Below the pieces are notes generated by a model. It did not search any database. It worked only from the letters and a program-made list of their open reading frames with translations, and was not told where the DNA came from. Both the position numbers and the translations under genes were made by a program. From assembly GCA_964471755.1 (NCBI GenBank), contig CAYYJM010000175.1:1-13565 (forward strand): DNA of 13,565 nt. The letters run 5' to 3'. The stretch's first letter is position 1; every line of letters starts with the position of its first letter. Shown here piece by piece: positions 1-5,647 of the stretch. The stretch comes from CAYYJM01 sp964471755. GTDB taxonomy: Bacteria; Planctomycetota; Planctomycetia; Gemmatales; Gemmataceae.

Positions 1-378
1 GGCTATCTCGGCGGCCGCGAGACGATCGCCGAGGCGGTGGCCGACCGGGGCCTTGCCGGCTTCGTCGCGCGGCTCTGGCGCGAGGAGATCATCCCCGTCG
101 TGCCCGCGCCGCCCGGCGTCGATCTCGGCGCCTATGCCGGCCAGCTGATGGCGCGCTTCGCCAATCCGGCCGTCCGGCACCGCACCTGGCAGATCGCCAT
201 GGACGGCTCGCAGAAGCTGCCGCAGCGCCTGCTCGACACGGTGCGCGAGAGGCAGGCGAAGGGGCTTGCCTATCCTTGCCTCGCGCTGGTGGTCGCGGCC
301 TGGATCCGCTATGTCGGCGGCACCGACGAGCGGGGCGGGGTGATCGACATACGCGACCCGCTCGGTCCCGAGCTCCAG
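1..378 (+). CDS. Mannitol dehydrogenase / fructuronate reductase family, C-terminal fragment (truncated at both ends)
   Basis: Frame 1 is open from the first base and reads as the C-terminal domain of the polyol-specific long-chain dehydrogenase family (mannitol 2-dehydrogenase, fructuronate reductase), which oxidises or reduces sugar alcohols and uronates with NAD(P). The recognisable stretch includes GYLGGRETIAEAV, EEIIPVVPAPPGVDL and above all TWQIAMDGSQKLPQRLL, a hallmark of this domain, then YVGGTDERG...IDIRDPL. The N-terminal NAD-binding half lies outside the window. The final ~50-60 residues are missing, because homology stops near 378 and the frame then runs through meaningless Arg/Pro-rich sequence to 942. 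Its GCG/CGC-rich codons and wording look alphaproteobacterial, unlike the planctomycete-type genes that follow. It is therefore either a chimeric assembly end or a truncated foreign gene. Family call is firm; the exact substrate is not determinable. Confidence 0.85.
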
Positions 379-379
379 C

Positions 380-994
380 GCGCCGCGCAGCCAGTTCGCC
401 GGTCGGGCCTACGTCGGTGTCGATCTCCAGCCCGGTCCCGGAGTCGATGTCGTCGCCTCGGTCGAGGCGCTGCCGCAGCCCGACGCCAGCATGGGGGCGG
501 TTATCGCCCTGGAGATCCTCGAACACGTGACGCGCTTCTGGGTCGCGGTCGAGGAGTTGCAGCGCGTCCTGGCACCGGATGGCGTCCTGCTCCTGTCCAC
601 ACCGTTTCACGTCCACATCCACAACCACCCCGGCGACTACTGGCGCTTCACGCCGATGGCCCTGGACAGTCTGCTCCGGCGCTATCCGCAGCGGCTCATC
701 GGTCAGTATGGCCCGAAGACCCGGCCGATCGGCACCTGGGCCGTGGCGTTCGGACCGGAGCGGCCCGCGCCGACGCAGGCCGAGGTGGCAGCGTTCCGTC
801 AGCGGTTGACACAGTACGCCCGCTGGCCTCTGACACCGTGGCAGCGGCTGCGCTGTCAGGTCGGTCGGCTGCTGTTCGGCCGACGCCCCTTCGAGTCGCA
901 CCTGAGCCGCGACCGCTTCGAGTACACCTGGCACCAGGATGAGGTAGTCGATGATCGGCGACGGCACTCCACCCCGCGCCCGGAAGCAGCCTGA
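380..994 (+). CDS. Class I SAM-dependent methyltransferase, 5'-truncated
   Basis: Frame 2 encodes the body of a Methyltransf_11-type enzyme. Visible are the beta2 acidic loop (YVGVDLQPGPGVDVV, about 410-455), the motif-IV region (ASMGAVIALEILEHV, 488-530) and the following strand (VLAPDGVLLLSTPFHVH). A DYWRFTP segment near 637-657 is typical of surface-polysaccharide-linked methyltransferases. The glycine-rich SAM-binding motif I that should precede this is absent: upstream of ~395 the DNA belongs to the mannitol dehydrogenase fragment in a different frame. The start given here is only the estimated junction, not a start codon; an internal ATG at 491 could not give a functional enzyme. The 3' end overlaps the glycosyltransferase gene by 44 nt, indicating translational coupling and a shared role, probably in glycan or lipid-linked sugar modification. 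As shown it is non-functional or an assembly artefact. Confidence 0.8.
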   Translation, partial: APRSQFAGRAYVGVDLQPGPGVDVVASVEALPQPDASMGAVIALEILEHVTRFWVAVEELQRVLAPDGVLLLSTPFHVHIHNHPGDYWRFTPMALDSLLRRYPQRLIGQYGPKTRPIGTWAVAFGPERPAPTQAEVAAFRQRLTQYARWPLTPWQRLRCQVGRLLFGRRPFESHLSRDRFEYTWHQDEVVDDRRRHSTPRPEAA

Positions 995-1982
995 GAAGCG
1001 ATCACGGATCGGCCGGCATCGACGCCGGCCTGTCCTCAGCGTCTGCATCGTCAACTGGAACTGCCGTGATCATCTGCGGGCCTGTCTGTCCACGATGACG
1101 ACCCGGCAGCAGGGCGTACGTCTCGAAGTAATCGTCATCGACAACGCCTCGACGGATGGTGCGGCCGACCTGGCCGCGACGGAGTTTCCGCACGTCCGAC
1201 TCGTCCGCAACGCGGCCAATGTCGGCTTCGCGCGGGCCAACAACCAGGCCGCCGCCCGCGCTCGTGGCCGTTATCTACTCTTCCTGAACAATGACACCGA
1301 GGTGCCAGCGGGGACGCTCGGCCGGCTCGTCGCCTTTGCCCGGACCCACCCCGAGGCGAGCATCATCGGGCCGCGTCTGCTCGAAGCGACCGGCGAAGTG
1401 CAGACGAGCTGGCGGGCCCGACCGACCATCGCCGCCCTGCTGCATCGCACCCTGCTGTTTCGCTGGACGAACCTCTTTCGCGATGCCTATCGCGACTTTC
1501 GCGGTCGCGAAGTCGATCTGGATCAGGTCCGACCGGTCGAGGTGCTGATGGGTGCGGCCCTGCTGATGCGTCGTCGCCTGTTCCGGAAGTTGGGCGGCTG
1601 GGACGAGGGCTACACCTTCGGCGGCGAGGACATTGATCTCTGCTCGCGGGCGGCGAGTCACGGTGCGATCCTGTACCATCCCGGCACGACGATCACGCAC
1701 CACGGCCGGGTCAGCAGCCGACAGGCGATCGGCTACGTTCACGGTCACACGGTCGTGGGCATCACCCGCTACCTGCGTCGGGCCGGCACCTCGTCGTGGG
1801 CTCTGCTGGCCTACAAGCTGGCGACCACCGTCGATGCTCCGCTGGAATGGCTCTTTCACACCGGCCAGTCTCTCTGGCGACGGCTCAAGGGCCAGGCGGA
1901 TCGAGCCGAGCGCAGTCGGCTCGTGGCCCGGGGTTTCGCCGCGTTCCTGACGCGTCATCTGCTCGACTTCTGGCGAGCGTGA
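951..1982 (+). CDS. GT2-family glycosyltransferase (rhamnosyltransferase-like)
   Basis: A 343-aa GT-A fold glycosyltransferase, probably adding a sugar to a cell-surface or lipid-linked glycan at the cytoplasmic membrane. Features in order: strand 1 LSVCIVNWN (residues 29-37); nucleotide-sugar site VIDNASTDG (62-70) with Asp64; RNAANVGFARANN (86-98); metal-binding DXD-type motif LNNDTEV (112-118) with Asp115; acceptor/catalytic region GGEDIDLCSRA (224-234), the WbbL-like ED signature; then HHGRVSS and a basic C-terminal tail with amphipathic helices. The ATG at 951 has GAGG at 941-944, six bases upstream. A basic N-terminus of ~25 residues precedes the first strand. The gene overlaps the methyltransferase by 44 nt and ends 9 nt before the Rpn-like gene, so all three may be one transcript. 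Donor and acceptor cannot be told from sequence. Confidence 0.9.
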   Translation: MIGDGTPPRARKQPEKRSRIGRHRRRPVLSVCIVNWNCRDHLRACLSTMTTRQQGVRLEVIVIDNASTDGAADLAATEFPHVRLVRNAANVGFARANNQAAARARGRYLLFLNNDTEVPAGTLGRLVAFARTHPEASIIGPRLLEATGEVQTSWRARPTIAALLHRTLLFRWTNLFRDAYRDFRGREVDLDQVRPVEVLMGAALLMRRRLFRKLGGWDEGYTFGGEDIDLCSRAASHGAILYHPGTTITHHGRVSSRQAIGYVHGHTVVGITRYLRRAGTSSWALLAYKLATTVDAPLEWLFHTGQSLWRRLKGQADRAERSRLVARGFAAFLTRHLLDFWRA

Positions 1983-1991
1983 GGACGAGGG

Positions 1992-2954
1992 ATGAGCGAT
2001 TTCGACGGCACCTGGAAGGACACGCTCGACGAATATCTGTCGGCGTTCCTGGCGTTCTTCTTTCCGGAGATCCACGCCGACATCGACTGGAGCCAGGATT
2101 ATCAGTCGCTGGAGCAGGAGTTCCGCCCGCAGGCTCCGCGCGGACCGGGCGGCCGACTCCTGTGCGACAAGCTCATCAAGGCGGTCAGCCGACGACGGGC
2201 CGATCCGCTCCATCTTCACATCGAGGTGCAGACGTACCACGATCCGGATCTGGACTGGCGTGTCCTGCTCTATAATAACCGGGCGCAGGAGATCTGTCGG
2301 GGACCGGTCGTCAGCCTGGTCGTCCTCGGCGACGACAGCCCGACCTGGCGGCCGAGCGGCTATCGGTTCGTCTATTTCGCCTACCGCAAGGAGGAGTTCG
2401 TCCCGCACCGCAAGCTGCTCGACTGGACCGGCCGAGATGAGGAACTTCTCGGCAGCGAGAACCTCGTCGCCCTGGTGGTCCTGGCGCACCTGAAGGCGCT
2501 CGAGACGCGACAGATAATCCGCGAACGGCAACTATGGCGGCTGCGGCTCGTGCGTCGGCTCTACGAACGCGACCTGGAACACGATGATCGCCGTCGTCTG
2601 CTGGGTATCGTTGAGGGTATGCTGAACTTGCCATCGGATCTGGAGTACGAGACTCGACAGATCCTTATCCGTGAACAGGAGGCACTCGTGCCACGCGTCA
2701 CCAGCTTTGAACGCTTCGCTCGACAGGAAGGGCTACAGGAAGGCCGGCAGGAGGGTGAAGAATTCGGCCTGCGGCGCGGTCTGGTCGCTCTGATCGAGGC
2801 CCGGTTCGGGAAGCCGGACCCGACATTCCTCGCCCTGCTCGAACAGGCTCACCTGGCCGCCCTGGAGCAGACTCTGGAGGCGGCCAAGACGGCGGCCTCC
2901 ATCGATGAACTGCGTCCCTTGCTGGCCTCGCCAGGCGACGGTACAGCAGAATGA
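1992..2954 (+). CDS. Rpn-like PD-(D/E)XK nuclease-family protein with C-terminal DUF4351-like tail
   Basis: A 320-aa protein of the Rpn / 'putative transposase' PD-(D/E)XK group, cytosolic, with a long acidic-basic tail. The nuclease core shows a conserved Asp-Lys (LLCDKLIK, Asp59) and the HIEVQ signature (Glu78, Gln80) of the D-ExQ active-site variant, followed by DWRVLLYNNRAQEI. The middle holds the family's NLPSDLEYETRQI helix region. The C-terminal part has VTSFERFARQEG, a Q/E/G-repeat helix (QEGLQEGRQEGEEFG, ~245-260), then a DUF4351-like helical end beginning RRGLVALIEARFGKPD. Rpn proteins cleave DNA and promote RecA-independent recombination in E. coli; function of this subfamily is uncertain. 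The start has GAGG at 1981-1984 with 7-nt spacing and overlaps the stop of the glycosyltransferase gene. No inverted repeats or transposase partner are visible, so this is not an insertion sequence. Confidence 0.82.
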   Translation: MSDFDGTWKDTLDEYLSAFLAFFFPEIHADIDWSQDYQSLEQEFRPQAPRGPGGRLLCDKLIKAVSRRRADPLHLHIEVQTYHDPDLDWRVLLYNNRAQEICRGPVVSLVVLGDDSPTWRPSGYRFVYFAYRKEEFVPHRKLLDWTGRDEELLGSENLVALVVLAHLKALETRQIIRERQLWRLRLVRRLYERDLEHDDRRRLLGIVEGMLNLPSDLEYETRQILIREQEALVPRVTSFERFARQEGLQEGRQEGEEFGLRRGLVALIEARFGKPDPTFLALLEQAHLAALEQTLEAAKTAASIDELRPLLASPGDGTAE

Positions 2955-2958
2955 ACCT

Positions 2959-2988
2959 CTGGCCGACCCCGTTTTCGGGATCGGTCAG
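2959..2988. terminator. Stem-loop between convergent genes (possible bidirectional terminator)
   Basis: A 13-position stem (2959-2971 with 2976-2988; one G-T wobble and one C-A mismatch) closes a TTTT loop. It begins 4 nt after the stop of the Rpn-like gene and ends 5 nt before the stop of the convergent DUF3365 gene, filling the whole 39-nt gap. There is no long T-tract on either strand, so efficiency as an intrinsic terminator is uncertain. Confidence 0.55.
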
Positions 2989-2993
2989 AAGGA

Positions 2994-3551
2994 TCATTTC
3001 TCGACGACCGGGATGGTGATGACCAGGCCGGCGAAGCGCGGCGTCTTCACCTCCGGGCCGCCGAAGCCGACATGGCAGCCGACGCAGCCGGCCCCGAGTG
3101 GGATCAGTCCGGCCCGCTGATAGACGCCATTCTCGACACGCTCGTATTCCGTTTTGCCCGCTGACAGGGCGGCAGCCGCCTTGCGCTCGAAGTCGGTCTT
3201 CGCCTCGTGGTTGACGCTCATCGCCCGCGTGTTGACGGCGATCCAGCCGGTCTTCACCCTCGACTGGCGATCGATCTCGGCAAAGACGTCCTCCAGAGCC
3301 CGAGCTGGCAGGGTGGCACGGTTCGCCCGGAAGTAGCGCTGATGCATCACCTCCAGGGTGGCGGCGTAGACTTCATGCAGGAGCTGCGCCCGATCGCGGG
3401 CTGTCTCCACCGAGACCGCCTTCGCGACAGGAACCTCCGTCGGCTCATCCGTCGAGCCGGGGACGGTCGGCGGCGCGGCGGCCAACGCCAGAGCGATGCT
3501 GAGCGTGCCGACCAGCCCGGCCGTCACCCCGAAACCTGTCCGTAAGATCAT
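2994..3551 (-). CDS. Exported DUF3365 (Tll0287-like) monohaem cytochrome-like protein
   Basis: A 185-aa exported protein with one c-type haem site, CVGCH (Cys156, Cys159, His160). An N-terminal signal peptide starts MILRTGFG, continues with a hydrophobic stretch and a likely cleavage after ALAAA (about residue 26). The middle matches the DUF3365/Tll0287-like pattern: a helical region, IAVNTRAMSVNHEAKTDFER, then GKTEYERVENGVYQRAGLIPLGAGC before the haem motif. Such domains occur in periplasmic redox or haem-sensing proteins; its electron partners are unknown. The frame is open to an upstream ATG at 3602. I prefer ATG 3549-3551 because GGAGGT (plus-strand 3557-3562) lies 5 nt upstream and because the signal peptide begins there. 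It is monocistronic, converges on the Rpn-like gene and diverges from lepA. Confidence 0.85.
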   Translation of the reverse strand: MILRTGFGVTAGLVGTLSIALALAAAPPTVPGSTDEPTEVPVAKAVSVETARDRAQLLHEVYAATLEVMHQRYFRANRATLPARALEDVFAEIDRQSRVKTGWIAVNTRAMSVNHEAKTDFERKAAAALSAGKTEYERVENGVYQRAGLIPLGAGCVGCHVGFGGPEVKTPRFAGLVITIPVVEK

Positions 3552-3576
3552 GACGCACCTCCAGGGCCGTTTCACG

Positions 3577-3582
3577 AGTCTA
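3577..3582 (-). promoter_or_regulatory. Possible -10 element (TAGACT) for the DUF3365 gene
   Basis: On the minus strand TAGACT lies 25 nt upstream of the chosen ATG and 14 nt upstream of its Shine-Dalgarno. The same hexamer precedes the DUF1624 gene. A TTGGAC at 3597-3602 is only 14 nt away, too close for a normal -35, so this is a weak candidate. Confidence 0.25.
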
Positions 3583-3610
3583 AATCGGATTTCACTGTCC
3601 AATTAGTAGC

Positions 3611-3638
3611 AGGGTACCGTCTCGTTCCGGGATGTCAA
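3611..3638 (-). promoter_or_regulatory. Candidate sigma70-type promoter upstream of the DUF3365 gene
   Basis: The minus strand carries a perfect -35 TTGACA (plus 3633-3638), a 16-nt spacer and TACCCT (plus 3611-3616) as a weak -10. It would give a leader of ~50 nt. The -35 sits between the arms of an imperfect 11-bp inverted repeat (3621-3631 / 3651-3661). The poor -10 keeps confidence low. Confidence 0.35.
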
Positions 3639-3661
3639 GCGTATTCCTCGCCCGAAACGAG
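3621..3661. repeat. Imperfect inverted repeat in the DUF3365-lepA intergenic region
   Basis: CTCGTTCCGGG (3621-3631) pairs with CCCGAAACGAG (3651-3661) at 10 of 11 positions, around a 19-nt centre that contains the TTGACA -35 candidate. It could be a regulator-binding dyad or an RNA hairpin in the divergent region. No known operator was recognised. Confidence 0.45.
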
Positions 3662-3748
3662 GAGACGCCGCTGACCACCCTGGCGCGGTCGGGCGGACTG
3701 CCCTGGTCGTGGCCCGAGGGCATCGCCCTACCCGGGAAGCGGAGAAAC

Positions 3749-3757
3749 TGGTATCCT
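3749..3757 (+). promoter_or_regulatory. Candidate extended -10 promoter of lepA-lepB
   Basis: TGGTATCCT fits an extended -10 (TGn followed by TATCCT), 74 nt before the lepA ATG. No good -35 is seen at 16-18 nt, which extended -10 promoters can tolerate. The identical nonamer precedes the Uma2 gene at 8574-8582, which strengthens both. Confidence 0.35.
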
Positions 3758-3831
3758 GAAAGGAGAATCGAGCGTCTGGTTCATCCCCGAATCGGCGGCC
3801 GCGGGCCGCAGGCCCCGGAGTCGCAGCGAGC

Positions 3832-5634
3832 ATGACGGACCCGAAGCTGATCCGTAACTACGCCATCATTGCCCACATCGACCACGGCAAGAGTACCCTC
3901 GCCGACCAGTTTCTGCTCAAGACGGGGGCCATCACCGAACGCGAGTTCCGTAACCAGGTCCTCGACGACATGGACCTGGAACGCGAACGCGGCATCACCA
4001 TCCAGATGCACCCGGTGACGGTCTATTTCACCCACCAGGGGCAGAAGTACGAACTGAACCTGATCGATACGNNNNNNNNNNACGTCGATTTCAGTTACGA
4101 AGTGTCCCGCAGCCTGGCGGCGTGCGAGGGTGTCGTCCTGCTCGTCGATGCGACCCAGGGCGTTCAGGCCCAGACGGTCGCCAACGCCTACCTGGCCATC
4201 GAACACGATCTGACCATCGTTCCGGTCATGAACAAGATCGACATGGCCATCGCCCGACCGGACGAGGTCATGGCCGAGATGAACTCCGCCCTGGGCATCA
4301 ACGCCGACGAGGTGCTGAAGTGCAGTGCCAAGACGGGTGTGGGCGTCGATGAGATCCTCGCGGCGATCATCGACCGCATCCCGGCCCCAGCCGGCCAGCC
4401 CGACGCACCGCTCAAGGCCCTGGTCTACAACAGCCACTTCGACACCTACAAGGGCGTCGTCGTCTACCTGCGCATCAAGGAAGGGACTCTGCGCAAGGGA
4501 CAGAAGATCAAGCTGATGTCGTCGGGCAAGGAATACGAGGTGACCGACATCGGCCAGTTTCGGCCGGCTCCGACGGCGTGCAACGAGCTGGGTCCGGGCC
4601 AGGTCGGCTACTTCATGGCGGCGATCAAGACGCTGTCCGACGTCCACATCGGCGACACGGTCACCGAGGCGGCCCGGCCGACGCCGACGCCCCTCTCGGG
4701 ATACAAGGAGCCGAAGCAGATGGTCTTCTCCGGGCTCTTCCCGGTGAACAACAACGACTTCGAGAACCTGCGCGAGGCCCTCGGTCGGCTCCAGCTCAAC
4801 GACAGTTCGTTCACCTACACCCCGGAGGTCAGCGAGGGGCTCGGCTTCGGTTTCCGCTGTGGTTTTCTCGGCATGCTCCACCGCGAGATCATCCAGCAGC
4901 GGCTCGAACGCGACAGCGAACTCGACCTGGTCACGACCGCGCCGAACGTGACCTTCGAGGTGCTGACGCGCAAGGGCGAGACGATCCTGATCGATAATCC
5001 GCAGAAGGTGCCCGACGCCGGACAGATCGAGGAGTTCCGCGAACCGATTGTCCGGATCAGCTTCCTGCTGCCGTCGCAGAACATCGGCGACCTGATGGGG
5101 ATGTGTACCGAGCGCCGCGGAACGTACGTGCGGACGGAGTACCTGAGCCCGACGCGAGCCATCCTGGTCTACGAGATGCCGCTGGCGGAGGTCATCTACG
5201 ACCTTTACGACAAGCTCAAGTCCGTGACGCACGGCTACGGTACAATGGACTATGAGTTCCTCGGCTACCGACCAGCCGACCTGGTCCGCCTCGACGTCCT
5301 CGTCCACGGCAAGCGCGTGGACGCTCTCTCGACGATCGTCCATCGCTCGACGGCGGATCGGCGGGGCCGGAAGATGCTGAAGAAACTCCGCGAGGAGATC
5401 GACCGGCACCTGTTCGAGGTCGTCCTCCAGGCGGCGATCGGCAGCCGGATCATCGCCCGGGAGAGCATCGCCGCCATGAAGAAGAACGTGACGGCGAAGT
5501 GCTACGGCGGTGACATCACCCGCAAGCGGAAACTCTGGGCCAAGCAGGCCGAGGGCAAGAAACGCATGAAGCAGATCGGTCAGGTAGAGATCCCGCAGGA
5601 GGCGTTCCTGGCTGTTCTGGAGTCCGATCAGTAA
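3832..5634 (+). CDS. lepA: Elongation factor 4 (LepA), ribosome back-translocase GTPase
   Basis: A translational GTPase of 600 codons as assembled (usual length ~599), which acts on stalled or mis-translocated ribosomes. GTPase motifs: G1 AHIDHGKST (residues 14-22), G2 region RERGITIQ (51-58), G3 DT[PGH]VDF at 79-87, interrupted by the N gap, G4 NKID (134-137) and G5 CSAKTG. Domain 2, the EF-G-like domains and the LepA-specific C-terminal domain follow, ending with CYGGDITRKRKLWAKQ...GKKRMKQIG, the diagnostic LepA signature. The N-terminus MTDPKLIRNYAIIAHIDHGK matches LepA family starts; the ribosome-binding site is weak. Ten Ns (4072-4081) cover the G3 motif. They preserve frame but imply one codon too many, since only PGH is missing. 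The lepB start follows after 13 nt, forming the lepA-lepB operon. Confidence 0.97.
   Translation: MTDPKLIRNYAIIAHIDHGKSTLADQFLLKTGAITEREFRNQVLDDMDLERERGITIQMHPVTVYFTHQGQKYELNLIDTXXXXVDFSYEVSRSLAACEGVVLLVDATQGVQAQTVANAYLAIEHDLTIVPVMNKIDMAIARPDEVMAEMNSALGINADEVLKCSAKTGVGVDEILAAIIDRIPAPAGQPDAPLKALVYNSHFDTYKGVVVYLRIKEGTLRKGQKIKLMSSGKEYEVTDIGQFRPAPTACNELGPGQVGYFMAAIKTLSDVHIGDTVTEAARPTPTPLSGYKEPKQMVFSGLFPVNNNDFENLREALGRLQLNDSSFTYTPEVSEGLGFGFRCGFLGMLHREIIQQRLERDSELDLVTTAPNVTFEVLTRKGETILIDNPQKVPDAGQIEEFREPIVRISFLLPSQNIGDLMGMCTERRGTYVRTEYLSPTRAILVYEMPLAEVIYDLYDKLKSVTHGYGTMDYEFLGYRPADLVRLDVLVHGKRVDALSTIVHRSTADRRGRKMLKKLREEIDRHLFEVVLQAAIGSRIIARESIAAMKKNVTAKCYGGDITRKRKLWAKQAEGKKRMKQIGQVEIPQEAFLAVLESDQ
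4072..4081. other. Assembly gap (10 N) inside lepA
   Basis: Ten undetermined bases fall exactly in the G3 motif DTPGH. Conserved LepA sequence needs PGH here. The last two bases of the His codon (AC, 4082-4083) are present, so only 7 nt should be missing. The gap length is thus a nominal placeholder, 3 nt too long. Confidence 0.95.
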
Positions 5635-5647
5635 AGCAGAGGGCGGC

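Noticed and set aside
379..942. Continuation of the mannitol dehydrogenase frame
   Set aside because: After ~378 the frame is Arg/Pro/Ser-rich noise while frame 2 carries clear methyltransferase motifs.
1992..2954. Insertion sequence around the Rpn-like gene
   Set aside because: I saw no terminal inverted repeats, target duplications or second transposase gene. The hairpin at 2959-2988 is better explained as a convergent-gene terminator.
3632..3835. Small plus-strand open frame of 67 codons before lepA
   Set aside because: No recognisable domain or ribosome-binding site. It covers the candidate promoter and the inverted repeat and only touches lepA at the ATGA, so a leader peptide is possible but unsupported.
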